A program made the translations under genes and the position numbers. 64,000 bases of DNA, from assembly GCA_002049455.2 (NCBI GenBank), contig KV919099.1:1-64000 (forward strand). The letters are read 5' to 3'. The notes under the pieces were generated by a model. It saw only the letters and a list, made by a program, of their open reading frames with translations, searched no databases and was not told the origin of the DNA. Shown one piece after another: positions 33,610-44,570 of this stretch (positions are counted from its first letter, which is position 1; each line of letters begins with the position of its first letter). Source of the DNA: Porphyra umbilicalis (lineage: Eukaryota > Rhodophyta > Bangiophyceae > Bangiales > Bangiaceae).

Positions 33610-34363
33610 GTGGGCGGGGGGGGCGCGTGGCGTCCGGCGGCGCACCCGACCGCCCCGGCGGCGGCAAGTGGTGTCGCCAGCGGCGACGCGCCGCCCTATG
33701 GGAACAGAACCGCGATCAAACCGCGATCGCTGTCATAGGACAGCTGGGCTGGGGGTGAAACCGCGATCAAACCGCGATCTGTTGGACTTTGATTGGCTCA
33801 CAGTCGCCCTCACCAGACGCAACTACAGTAGAACAACCACATGATTGGCTGTCAGGGCCCTCGTGGGTGGCATCCCCGGCTGCGCCTGCGGTGCGTTTGA
33901 TCCGTACAATATTGATTGACGCTACTGCTGTCGTCGACCGCCATCGCCGAGGCCACGCAGGAAGAAGACGGCCGTCATCACGACGACCACCGCCGCTGCA
34001 TGAGCGTCATAGCCGTGGCAACGACCAAGCAGCCCAACCATCCACGACACACCTCCTGGCCTCCCCCAATACACATTAGGGCCGGAAAACAGCCCTCTCA
34101 TGTGCTCCACTCCCACCCGCACCCACGCTCTTCTTCACAAACACTCCTCCAACACATCACCCCGTCCCACACCCTCCCCACTTCCTCCCCGCTTCACCAT
34201 CGTCGCGAAACGGTACCACGCTACTTGGGGACTTACCCCGGCGGTCTTCAGATTGGTGCCAGTACGTCTGAAATGGCTGTACTGGGCCATATTCGACCCC
34301 GCTGTTCCACAGTGTCTACACTATCAGTATACATGTAGATGGCATATTCGCATTTAAGAGCTA
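33037..34363. other. Intergenic region with start of repeat-rich half
   Basis: GC-rich low-complexity sequence (33037-33690, with a GGC repeat near 33570-33605) changes abruptly to mixed AT-richer sequence at about 33700. The change occurs where one copy of a dispersed repeat begins. No gene was recognised. Confidence 0.45.
33691..33830 (+). repeat. Dispersed repeat, copy A
   Basis: CCCTATGGGAACAGAACCGC begins a ~140-bp stretch with internally repeated AACCGCGATC units. It ends in GATTGGCTCACAGTCGCCCT. Copy B at 54465-54610 matches it in the same orientation (CCCTACGGGAACCAAACCGG ... GGTTGGCTCACAGCCGCGCT). This is probably one end of a transposon family. Confidence 0.55.
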
Positions 34364-34991
34364 TGGTGCGTGTCCCAAAAATGAGACATGCGCGTTTTCT
34401 GAAGGACTGACACATCACTGCACGGGGGCAGGCGGCGTGGGGTACGAGAAAATTCTCTACTGGCCTCCATGGAAAGAGCCTCTCCCGACGCGTGCGTGGC
34501 TGACAACTCCTTAATACCCGCCTGTGGGCCCTGTTCTGTGGACCTCTCAGATAGCCCCGATCTTGGAGCCAGTCTTTTTCAGGTTCTTGGGGTTACAGGT
34601 TTGGAACGCCAAAGCTCATGTGCTAACTGGAGCTTCGATGAGGGGTGTCCCAAATCGTGTTTTCTTCACAGGGGGCTACATGGGGGTCTTTTTCACGTTT
34701 TTATTGGTAAGGTCGTGCCCTTTTCTTCGTACACGAACTGTCAACACATGCCTGCTCTAGTATCCGTGCATTTGATTGGGGCGCGTGATCGTCACCTGTC
34801 GAAGCTGCAATGAATGACACTTTCCCCCATGACACGTCAGGAGGTGCCGCCTCTGCTATCACTGTCAGGGGCCGTTCTGGAAGCACAGTGGGACCGAGTG
34901 GGTCACATTACATTATCGGACCGTTGCAGAAGGCCAGTGGGCCGAGAAAAAAAGAAAAAACCGCGATGTCTCATTTTTGGGACACGCACCA
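34364..34991. mobile_element. Non-autonomous Tc1/mariner-type MITE with TA target duplication
   Basis: The 628-bp element has terminal inverted repeats of 26 bases: TGGTGCGTGTCCCAAAAATG continuing to AGACAT at the left end, and its exact reverse complement at the right end. TA dinucleotides at 34362-34363 and 34992-34993 flank it, the duplication typical of Tc1/mariner/pogo elements. It contains no transposase-like frame. The perfect TIRs suggest recent activity. Confidence 0.85.
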
Positions 34992-34993
34992 TA

Positions 34994-36579
34994 CAGTACG
35001 CGGCCAGCACGGTTCTGACACTGTTCAACCACATGTCTGGCAGCCGCCCCCCCCCCCCTCACAGCTCCAATTCGGGGCATCACCGCGCCGGCTGAGACAA
35101 GTCACGTGGCCCCCCTTGGTGCCACGATTGCGAGCGTGCCTGAGCATCATTCGTATTCAAGCAGCGGTTTGATACGTGATGCCAGCTGGAGAGCTGTCGT
35201 ACAAGTCCACACCAGCTGAATACGTTGCAGAAAATAGAAGCGTCTTTTATGGTTCACTAGAACCTCCTGGCCGGGGGAATTGCAGCCTCTTTCTAGCCCT
35301 CCTCGCGCCAGGTCCTCACCACCCGCCCCAAGCCGCACCCAAAAAGCCAGAGCAAAGCAAGGACAGAGAGATAAGAACATGCGGCGCCCCCCCCCCCCTC
35401 GCTGTCTGCATCCGCGCCGTCCGCGACGGCTATAGGGCCAGAACGGGCCGTAGGAGCAAAGGATGCTGTAGAACGAAATGATGCAGTAGGAGAAGAATGG
35501 ACAGTACGGCACAAATGGCCGATAGTGGGAAAAGAGGCAGTAGAGGGGAAAGTGCAGTGGGAAGGAAAGAGGGGGTAGGGTATTTGGGCAGTAGGGGAAA
35601 AGTCGGCAGCCAAGACCACATGGACAGAGAGGTTCAAGCATATCACCTGATGGGATCACATTTACGGGGGGACAACGGCCGATCAAACCATTCACAAAGC
35701 CAACAGCATACCCATCTCCCTGTCGTACTCCTCCCCACGACACTGGACGTACATGAGAACCGAAAGTAGAAGAAGGGCAAGGGGGGCATCAACGATGCGC
35801 AGTTCGGGTGCGGTGGGTTCGTTCCGCGCTAGAGGATGCCTTAACACCGGCGTAACTCGCGGCCAAACCTTCACTCGCGACGACGCCGGTAGCCGTATGC
35901 GGCCACTGTCCCGCAGCCGATCGCCTTTTAGGCGCAGGAGGGACGGGGGGGGGGGGGGGTAAATTCGCGAGGGCTGCCGGAAGGTGGGGGGCACGGCCAG
36001 GTGGTATCACTGGGGGCCGAAGGCCCACTTAACGCCATTCCCCCAGGAGCTTCCACGTCGGCTGACACTTCGAAGAGAGACATACGCAGCTCCGATCAGT
36101 GATCATTCGAAGCAACGGTTAGTCAGAACGCGGCCACAGAAGATCCCATCCTAGCCTCTGTCTGTGAGAACAAACGACCATTGACCGCCCAGGAAGGCTC
36201 ACAGTGTGAACAAATGAGGATCCAGATCCCCGCAGGAGGCATGCCACCCTCCACGCAACTGCGGGTGAGGAGTGCTGCGTCCACACAATAGGCTAGTAGC
36301 TCTTCACATGGCGGAAGATTGACAGAATAGCACAATGAAGCATGACATCTCGGCTGACAAGGACCTTCTACACCTGCTTTAGGAGCGTTCTTGAGAGGGT
36401 TACTTCACTGTCAACAAGACAGATGGGTGGCCATGAGCGCAGTATGCAAGCAGGTGACGTTAATTAATACGAGATGTAACCGGCCGAATGATTGCTGGCG
36501 GCGGGTGTGTGTGGGGCGTTGACAGAGGGGGGGCATGGGCGCCCCTGAGCAACTGCGGCGGGTGGGGGGGGGTGGTGCG
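34994..36579. other. Mixed intergenic region
   Basis: No recognised gene. A purine-rich tract (about 35440-35640, many AGTAGGG-like units) makes a Phe/Pro/Cys-rich frame on the minus strand that I reject as coding. C run at 35388-35398 and G run at 35945-35959. Confidence 0.45.
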
Positions 36580-36581
36580 TA

Positions 36582-38029
36582 TCCGTATTCGACCATTCAA
36601 CGACCACTGGGACCATTCAACGACCACTGTAAGGCGCGCTTCTTCACAGTGTGTGGGCCCGAAGAATTTCCAAAGGTTTTTTGAAACCACCAAGAGGCGG
36701 AAAGCAGCCCTTGCCCTCCGTCAGAAAAACAGAAACACACATTGAGACTCACATGAATAGAACCAGCAGGTCGTCAGCTGTCGAACAGTGGCATCCGTAT
36801 CCGAAATGGACCACTGTGTGAGGAGAAAAGGGCCGGCGCGCCTTTTCTGTGTTCTCACCCGGGAGTGCGCCAAGCGGTCAAATTTCCCATCAAATCTGCG
36901 TCAGTTGCATCGACAGGCCACTCCGCGCGATGCCCGCCAAGAAAAACCGCGGGGCATCCACGGAGTGCTAAGCGTCGGCCAACCTGCCCACCCAAACACC
37001 GCACCACCTCTTCTCTGCCACCCACTGCGGCGTTCAGGGGGCTCCGTGTGCCGCGGTCATGGCAGGGTGACCCCCTGCCGGATCCGGCAAGGGCAAGATG
37101 TCAAAACCCTCACCGACACAGGCGCAGCGCAACATGATCGCGGCCCTCGTGGCGCAGGGTGCCTCCGTCGCCGCCATCTGCCGGGAGGCCAGCGTGACGC
37201 GAAGTGCAGTGCGGCACTTCAAGGCGACTGGGGGCAAGTCAACCCCTCCTGGCCGGCAGCCATTCTTCTCCCGCGCGGAGGAGGAGCTCCTGGTGCGCTT
37301 TACCAAGCTCCAGGTGGTCGTGGGGTGCGGCCTGACACGTGTTGGCTTCCTGCGCTGGGTCGGCCAGTACGTGGCGGGTGCATCCTCGCAGTCCTGTTAG
37401 TAGTCTCTGTTGTCTGCGTGTAGTCACTTTCTCTGTGCTTGTCCTCGCTTGTCGTTGCTTGGCTGCCTGTTGTAAAGGATTCATTTCCTCAGGGGACCGC
37501 ATGAATAAACCCGTCTCCTGCATGCAACCCCATCTTCCCCCCCCCCCCCTGCCCGACCTCATTCCATCCCTTCCCGCCGCATGTTGCTCCACAGGTCGAG
37601 GCATGAAGTGCAACTTGCCCACGTCAGCTTGCATGTGGGAAACGGTGGCTGCTTGTGGTCGTGTGTGAAGGCAAGACGGACTGCGGGGCGGTCAGGTGGT
37701 GGTTTGTGCAGGCGAGACGGAGGTTTGATTGGATCACGGAGAGACCAGTTGGATTCTCGGCCGACGGTCATCTTTCCCTTTGGTGACCAAATTCTTGACG
37801 ACACTGCAGAGCGACCCGATTTTCGCAGGATGTCATTTGGTCGTTGCTGGTGACCCCCTCTTTTCCTCATAGCAGCTACAAGAATATGAAGGAAGCGCTG
37901 AGAAAACAAACAAAAAATGCAGCTGACCTCGCGTTGCTCTGATGAGTCCTTCTATATAAAAAAACGACCAGAATGGATGTGTACAACCGCATTGGCAACA
38001 GAACTGGTCGTTGAAAGGTCTCATACGGA
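36582..38029. mobile_element. Pogo-like DNA transposon remnant with TIRs and TA duplication
   Basis: The left end TCCGTATTCGACCATTCAAC and the inverted right end TCCGTATGAGACCTTTCAAC are imperfect TIRs of about 28 bases. TA flanks them at 36580-36581 and 38030-38031. A 20-bp subterminal direct repeat GACCATTCAACGACCACTG occurs twice (36591-36630). At 1448 bp it is long enough for a cut-down transposase gene. It encodes the helix-turn-helix protein at 37098 but no DDE catalytic domain, so it cannot move itself. Confidence 0.75.
37098..37400 (+). CDS. Pogo/CENP-B-type transposase N-terminal helix-turn-helix fragment
   Basis: The 100-residue frame from ATG 37098 reads TQAQRNMIAALVAQGASVAA, then VTRSAVRHFKA (recognition helix). 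GRQPFFSRAEEELLVRF and a GLTRVGFLRWVGQYV helix follow. This is the layout of the psq-HTH plus CENP-B-like second HTH of pogo/Tigger transposases, which bind the element's own ends. The DDE domain is missing. A GTGCATCC after GGCG near 37376 could be a splice donor, with acceptors at 37491 and 37594, but no catalytic residues follow in any frame. It lies wholly inside the TA-flanked TIRs. It might act as a repressor or a domesticated DNA-binding protein; that is speculation. Confidence 0.6.
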   Translation: MSKPSPTQAQRNMIAALVAQGASVAAICREASVTRSAVRHFKATGGKSTPPGRQPFFSRAEEELLVRFTKLQVVVGCGLTRVGFLRWVGQYVAGASSQSC

Positions 38030-38031
38030 TA

Positions 38032-39929
38032 TTCGGCGTCGATGGAGAGTCCGCTGCCGTTGACATCGACGAAGCGGAGGTGTTGGCATGGCCGCAGCCT
38101 TGCTAGCAGGTGTAGTCGTTACGGTGAGATCTGACCCGGGGGATCATTGGGGGTTCAGTGAGGGCCACGTATAGGGCAGCGCAGCGTTTCAGAAATCCAG
38201 CAATGAACCGCTGGAGTTGATCCGTGACCAGTCTCGTCCAGGCCTTGCATCGAGGCATTGAATCGTCTCACGCACGAAAACTCACCGTCGACCCGGTGCG
38301 GCTACATATGCGATCCGGCGAGGCTACATGATGGAGAATCCCGCCGAATCCCACAGCCGTCGGCGGGGACACCACCAGGACTGAGGGTGCCACTTGTAGC
38401 CTGCGTTTCCACGGGCTGGTGAGAGGCCAGTTGAACCAGCGCCACCCAAGCATGGGTTTCACTTTCTGGGTACACATTCTAGGCCGCAGTACGCCCCAGT
38501 ACACCCTTTGTGCACCGCAGTAGTGTGGTACCTTTTCGAGACGATCCTGGCCAAGGAGAGAACAAAAGAGCACACAGAATGCACCAATTGCATGCACAAA
38601 AACAGAGCAGCGCATGGAGAGGCGGGTTAGACGCCAGGTAGAGGCAGAAACACCAACAGCAGTGCACTCCCCTCGGACCCACGGCGTGTAGTTGATTTGG
38701 CGAGCAGAACCCGAACAGCAGACGCCACAGCACTCAAACGTCGGCTGCAGACACTAACAACGCTCCCCTCATCCAGTGACACGTCGCGTCGCCACTCACA
38801 AACACGACCATCCCCCCCCCCCCCCCCCCCTCCCAAGCAGACGAAGCGAAGCAGATACCGGTAAGTACTAGTCACAGCCACAGAAGAAGATGTGCCCCGC
38901 AGCACACAGCAGATCGAGAAAGGGTCGGTGATATCACAGTTCCACCCACAATCGGTTGCGGCTCCCCGCACTCCCCCCGATGCCCCCTGTCGCCAACCAT
39001 AGCTAACATTGAAAGGATTACCAGTACTCAGCAGTGTATAAAAGCGGTCAGATGCGGTCGTACGTGCTCACGCAAACCGGCAACGGCGCACCACCATGAC
39101 GACGTCGAGGGGAGATGGCAAGAGGACGATGGCGAGTTGATGTCGAGGCGAAGTTGTGGGAGCACCTGCACAGACCAGACAATCAATGGTGCTTTCGCCC
39201 AATCAGAGGACGATTTGAGAGCCATCTGCAACGCTTTGCTGGATGGCTCTGAGGGAACCTTCTGAGGCCCTTTCTTAGCTGCGGCTTCGTTCGTGTGACG
39301 GTTCATGTGACGATGTGGGGCGGCCAGCAAATGGCTGCAACACGAAACAATGTGATCACATTTGATCACACGAAGCAACGTCGGAAAAGAACTTTCCGAC
39401 GTTACTTCATGTGATCACATCGAACTTGCCGCGTGCTGGTCCGGTGGAACGATTTCAAGTGCGCACTTGGAAACAATCAGTTCCAATTCGACTGGTTTGA
39501 TGGACATTCGAGTCCGTCGGCTCCTACTGGGTGCAGTCGAAAGCGACGCCACAGCGCAGTGGTGCTTATCCCTGGCAGGGGACTATCGCTTGGTGGGGTG
39601 GAAAGACGGTACATTGGGGAAAGGTCGGTACGGCGATTAGCGCAATTCCGTGGCTCGGACACCTTCGTACTTCTGGGAGGGGATGGACTGGCTGATGCAA
39701 ACCCTCCGGACGGGCCCGGGTGCGGGGCTTTAGTGACACGTCGGTCACCTTGCCAGTCCCCTTGAAGCCACGTAAGGTCCCCTTACTAAGGGTAAGAGGG
39801 GAATCCCGGCGTACAGTTAACAAAGGGACTGCGGGAAACCACCTCTGAACGCGTATAGAGCGCCATCACCGTCAGCCGGCTGTTCCTATCACCACACCGC
39901 ACGCGCGCCCGCGCAACCTCCCATCGTCC
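38032..39929. other. Mixed intergenic region
   Basis: No recognised gene; frames are short on both strands. A C run spans 38813-38830. The hairpin at 39363-39417 is listed separately. Confidence 0.45.
39363..39417. repeat. 25-bp-stem hairpin
   Basis: TGATCACACGAAGCAACGTC continuing to GGAAA (39363-39387) is the inverse of the arm 39393-39417, with two mismatches and a five-base loop. The end motif TGATCACA is repeated just upstream (TGTGATCACA at 39351). A fold-back insertion or a small-RNA precursor are possibilities. Confidence 0.6.
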
Positions 39930-40598
39930 GACGCGTCCATAATCCCTACACTCGCGGCTTCGCGCTCCTCCCTGTAGGCGCCTCTCTGAGTCGTGGTCCC
40001 CCCCGTGGCGCGCCTCCCCTTTGTGATCCTCCCTCTCGTGGTCCCCCCCGTCGTGCGCTTCCCCTTCGTGCTCCTTCCTGTCGTGCTCCTCCATGTCGTG
40101 CTCCTCCATGTCGTGCTCCTTCCTGTCGTGCTTTTCCCTGTCGTGCTCCTCCCTGTCGTGCTCCTCCCTGTCGTGCTCCTCCCTGTCGTGCGCCTCCCTG
40201 TCGTGCTCCTCCCTGTCGTGCTCCTCCCTGTCGTGCGCTTTCTCGTCGCGCTCTTCCCCGTCGTGTTCCTTTTCTTCGTGCTTCTTCCCGTCGTGCTCCT
40301 TCCTTTCGTGCTCCTTCCTGTGGTGCGCCTCCGCGTCCTGCGCCTCCGCGTCGTGCGCCTCCCCGTCGTGCTCTTCCCCGTCGTGCTCCTCCCCCTTGTG
40401 CTCCTCGCCGTCGTGCCCCTTTCCGCCGCTGCCACTCCTCGCCGGTACGGCTCCGCGATGGTGCCACTCTCCGCTCGGGCTCATCCCCTTTGGCGATTCT
40501 CCACACAGCTGTGCTTCGCTGCTGGGAGCTTTCCATGTTGGACCCTCTGACCACTGGCTCTCTTCCTCGCTGGCACGCATCCCCGCCGGCATCCCTAG
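39930..40598. repeat. Left outer minisatellite (15-bp unit) of the large inverted structure
   Basis: The unit TCGTGCTCCTCCCTG repeats about 30 times, with variants, across about 40020-40440, grading into looser Pro-codon-like units next to the core. Because the period is a multiple of three, all frames on one strand stay open. On the minus strand it would code for (E-E-H-D-R)n in a 282-codon frame (40634-39786). I do not call this a gene for lack of other support. Confidence 0.7.
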
Positions 40599-41017
40599 CC
40601 GCTGGCGCCCATTCCCGCTGGCCCGCCTGCCCAATGGCTCTCCTCCCCGACGTCGGCCCTCCGCACCAACGCGCCGCGCGCCCGCCCTGCTGTACTGTGG
40701 CCTCTACCTGCTGGTGCCGCCACCAGCGTTTTGCAGCCGACACACCCGCTACAACTTTGACAACCTGGCATTGGCAGCCCGAGTGCGTTAATGAGAAAAC
40801 TTTTATATGTACAACCAGCAGAAAAAGTTCTTCTCTCTCTTTCTCCTAGCAGTTTTCGGCACAGGACAGCGTAGCGGCAATGGTGCTCGTGTGTCTTTCT
40901 GCTGTGACAGAGACAAGAAGACCTCTTTCTCTCTCTCAACCGTCTAATCAAATTGCAGCATTGGAGCTAAGCCGAGCTGACACTGCGCATCCTGATCGAT
41001 GGTGCCCGGGGGGAAGC
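40599..41017 (+). repeat. Left core of the large inverted repeat
   Basis: This ~400-bp unique sequence matches 51388-51802 in reverse orientation at roughly 90% identity by eye. Shared landmarks in order are CGCCCGCCCTGCTGTACTGT, GCAGCCGACACACCCGCTAC, TTTTATATGTACAACCAGCA, the TTCTCTCTCTTTCTCC tract, GACAGCGTAGCGGCAATGGT and AAATTGCAGCATTGGAGCTA. It is flanked outside by a short-unit minisatellite and inside by a ~65-bp-unit one. Its identity is unknown; it could be a terminal repeat of a large transposon. Confidence 0.8.
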
Positions 41018-42783
41018 GGGGGGCGCCAACGTCTCAAATGGTGGCAGCACGGACGCGATGGCGGCGATGGCGGTGAAGGGCGGAGGGGGATCACCGCGGG
41101 CTCGGCGGGTGGCGGCGGCGGCGCGGTGACGGCATCGAGGGCAAGGGGGAGAGGGAGGTGCTGACTCGTCGAGTGACGGCGCGGCGGCACAGTTGTGGTT
41201 GCGAGGGGGGATGGGCGGCTACAACTCGGCGGGTTGGGGCGCGAGCTTGACAGCGGTTTCGATTCTCGCATTGGGGGAAGGGGAGCGACGGCTTAGTAGG
41301 TGACGTTGCGCGCGCAGCGCTGGTGGAGTCTGTGGCGGGCGGGGCGGGCGGCGACGGCACGGGGTGTGTCAGCGCAGGAGCGGTGGTGACGGTGACTGTG
41401 GGGCGTGCGCGTCGCCCGGAGCTCGGCATGCGGTAGCACGAGCGCGGTGGCCGCGTCGATGGCGGGGTGGGGTGGCGCGGTGACGGCTCGGCGGGTGGCG
41501 TCACGCGCGAAGCGGCGGCGGCATAAGAAGGGAAGGCGACCGCTCGACGGGTGGCGGCCCAGCAGTGCAGTGGCGGCGGCGACCACGGGGGGGCGGAAAC
41601 GCGGCGACGGCTCCGCGGGTGGCCCCTCGGTCGCGTCATCGGTGTCGACAGCGGAGCGGGAGTGCTGTGACGGCTTGGAGGGTGACCGCACAGGCGCGGC
41701 GGTGGGGTAGACTGATGGGTAGGGGGGGGGCCGGCGACGATTCGGCCGGTGGCGGCGCGGTCTCGGCGGCGGCCGAGACCGCTCCGCTGCAGGGGGAGGG
41801 TCGGCCACGGCTCGGAGCGCGGCGGCGCCGCGGGCGTGGCGGCCGCAGCCACGGCGAGGCCGGGACGGGCAGTGACGGCGAGGCGGCTGGCTACGCAGGA
41901 GTGGCAGCGGAGGCGATGGCGGCAGGGAGGGGGCGAAGCCGGTTCGGGCGGTGCCGGGGCGCACGCTGTGGCCGTGGCCACGGCGAGGAGGTGGGAGGAG
42001 CGCCCGAAGCCGTGGTGGGCGGCGGCTTGGGCGCATCGAAGGCGTCAACGGCGGGATGTGGCAGTGCGCCGACGGCTCGGCGCGTGGTCGCATGGGAGCG
42101 GCGGTAAGGCCGCCTGTTTTGGGGCGGGGTCGCTGCAACGATTCCGCAGGAGGCGGCGCGGTCTTAGCGGCGGCGTGAACTGCTACGGGAAGTGGAAATG
42201 TGGCGACGGATGGGAGCGTGGCGGCACCGCGGGCGCGGCGACCGTGTGACGGCCTGGTCGGCCGGGGAGGTGTCGGCTCGGCGACCGGCATAACAGGTGC
42301 GGCGACGACGTCGACGGGCGGGGGGGAGGGGACGCTGACGACTCTGCCGGTCGCGGTGCGGGCGCAGCGACGAGGCTGACGGTGGTGAGGCGGTGGGCGG
42401 GCAGCCACGGTTCGGCGTGCGGCAGCATGAGGGAGCCAGGGGCGTCAACGCGAGAAGTGGGGCGGCGACGGCTCAGCGTGTGGTGGCGCGGGCCAGTGGC
42501 GGCGGCGAAGGTGGCGTCGATGGGGGCGGCGACCACTCGGCGGTTGACGGCCCGGAGCTGCAATGATGCCGTCGACGGCGGGGTGGCGGTGCGGGGGGTG
42601 GGGTCCGCTCGGCGGACGGTGGTGCGGCTTCTCAGTGGCGACGGCCCCGGGGGGGCTCGTATTGCGCCGACGGCTCAGCGGGTGGCGCCACAGACTTGGT
42701 GGCAGCAGAGACGGCGGGAGGCTGGGGGAATCTCCGAAGCCTTCGTAGGTGATGTCTTCTGCAAGTAGTCTGCGTGTTAAATT

Positions 42784-42930
42784 GGATTCAGCAATTCCCC
42801 AGGCCAGTCACACCGGTCATGTGGCGTAGTTGGTTTTTCAACCTTCACAGGTTATGGGCCCAGCTCGCGCTGGAATTAGTTCTAAGAGGTCGCGGGTTCG
42901 ATATTCGCCACGGCTGCGCCCCAGGAGGGG
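42784..42930 (+). repeat. tRNA-derived SINE-like sequence
   Basis: TGGCGTAGTTGG (42822-42833) fits the RNA polymerase III A box exactly. CGGGTTCGATATT (about 42892) fits the B box region. GGTCATG before the A box pairs with CACGGCT after the T-arm at six of seven positions, two of them wobble pairs, as a tRNA acceptor stem would. The T-stem pairs GCGGG with TTCGC. The D and anticodon arms are degenerate and the length is expanded, so it is tRNA-derived rather than a tRNA gene. A second copy of the head only lies at 43025-43085. Confidence 0.5.
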
Positions 42931-43024
42931 GACGGAGGAATTTGCAGCAGAGGCAATTCCGAGTCGTGGGTCAGACGAGCCTGGCCCTGAGGAGCTGAAG
43001 GGAGTGATGAACTGGTGATGTTGA

Positions 43025-43085
43025 GCTTCCCAGGCCAGTCACACCGGTCATTTGGCGTAGTTGGTTTTCGACCTTCACACAGCGT
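43025..43085 (+). repeat. Second partial copy of the SINE-like head
   Basis: CCCAGGCCAGTCACACCGGT and TGGCGTAGTTGGTTTTCGAC repeat the sequence at 42800-42850 almost exactly. This copy lacks the B-box part. The distance between copies is about 228 bp. Confidence 0.6.
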
Positions 43086-44570
43086 CCTCGGAGAATGGAT
43101 GCGCGGCGAGGCTGGTTTGGAGAGGGACGGCACGAACGCTGGTGTGGTTGTGACATTTGGCTGGGGGGCGAGCGCCGACGCCTTAGCGGACAGTTGCGCG
43201 AGCGCAGCTTCGGTGGCTGCGGCAAAAACCCAGATAGGGCGGCAACAGCTCGGCGGGTGGCGCAGGAGGCGCGGTGCGGGCTGTGACGTCAACTAGGCGG
43301 TGTACCGCGGCGGAGCGGTGGGTGGCCCAGCGAGCGCTGCGGCAGCGTCAATGGTCCGGGCGTGGGGGCGGCAACTGCTGTGCTGGTGGCGGCGTAGGCG
43401 GAGCCGCAGTCGTGCCTGCCGAGCGGGAGGGGAACGGGGACAGCGAGCGGCTCCTTGGCGGCGGTGACGGCGCGGGGGGTAGGGCCGTCGACACCTCGGC
43501 GAGTGGCGGAGCGGGTGCGGTGGCGGCGGCGACAGAGGGGGGGGTGTGGTCGCCGAAGGCTAAGATGGTAGTCAAACCGTCGCGGCAGCCATGTCGACGG
43601 CCAGAGGTGGAGGGGCGCCGACGGCGGCGGCGACGGCGAGGCAGCGACAGGGGGACATGTAGCAGAGTACCGGCGCGGGCGCGACGGCCCGTGGGGGGGC
43701 AAGGGGTGGTGACTGCTCGGATGGCCAATCGGCCGTGCTCGCAGCATAATCGGCGGGGGGGGGCGCAGAGGTAAGCGCTCGTCGAGCTCGATTCTCGGAC
43801 GTGGTGGCAGCAGCGACGGTGGGAGGGGAGGCATATCTACGAATGCCTAACGGGTGGCGGCTTGAGCGCCGTGCCATCGCCGACAGCGGGATAGGGCGGG
43901 TCGGCAGCGGCGCTGCCGGCGACAGCGCGGGCGCGTCGGCGACGTCAGCAGTGGTTGGGGGGGGGGCAGAAACCACCCGGTGATTCGCGTGGCGGCGGCT
44001 ACGTGGTGACGGAGACAGTGGCGGGGGAGGAGGCGCCGACGGTTCGGCGGGTGCAGGAGCGGTCGCAGTGGCGGCCGCGGCGGCCGGGGGTCGAGGAGAC
44101 TGCCGGAGTATTGACGGGTGCCGACTTGAGAGCGGTGTCCGCGTCGACCGCGTGGGGGGACGTGGCGCCTAAGTCTCGGGTGGGGGGCGAACGTGCGCGT
44201 CGGCGGCGGTGACGGAGGCGGGGGGGGTGGCAGCGACAGCTCCGCGCGTGCCGACATGGGCGTGATGCCTGATGGCAGCGTTGACAGTGGGTGGGCGTGG
44301 GGATCGCCGAGAGATTGGCGGGCAGAGTCGTGGGCGAGGCGTCGGCGTTGACTGCGGGCAGAGGCGGGGCGGTGATGGCTCGCCGGGCCGCGGCACGCAC
44401 GACGTGGTGGTGGCGATCGCTGGGGGGAGGAGGGCCGTAAAGTATTGGCTGGTGGCGGCGGGGCGCCTCAGTGGCGGTGGCAACGGCGGGGCTAGGGCCG
44501 GCGCCGACGGCTCGCCGGGTGACGGCGTAGGCCCTGCGCCGGCGGCCGTGGCTGGCTGAGCGTGGCGATG

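Larger units (their letters stand above)
41018..44570 (+). repeat. Left inner degenerate minisatellite (~65-bp unit)
   Basis: The motif GACGGCTCGGCGGGTGGC recurs at about 57-68-bp intervals (for example 41482, 41548, 41605, 41670, 41735, 41803) with strong divergence. The same motif occurs in reverse complement at 49150-51387. Long Arg/Ala-rich frames on both strands come from this composition, not from genes. A tRNA-like insert lies inside at 42784-42930. Confidence 0.7.

Noticed and set aside
35147-35743. 198-codon minus-strand frame rich in Phe, Pro and Cys
   Set aside because: It is produced by a purine-rich short-repeat tract on the plus strand and carries no domain.
40020-40440. CRISPR-like array
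   Set aside because: Units are contiguous 15-mers without unique spacers, and the genome is eukaryotic; it is a minisatellite.
41018-44570. Multiple Arg/Ala-rich genes on both strands
   Set aside because: These frames follow the degenerate ~65-bp repeat and change frame with it; no start context or domains.
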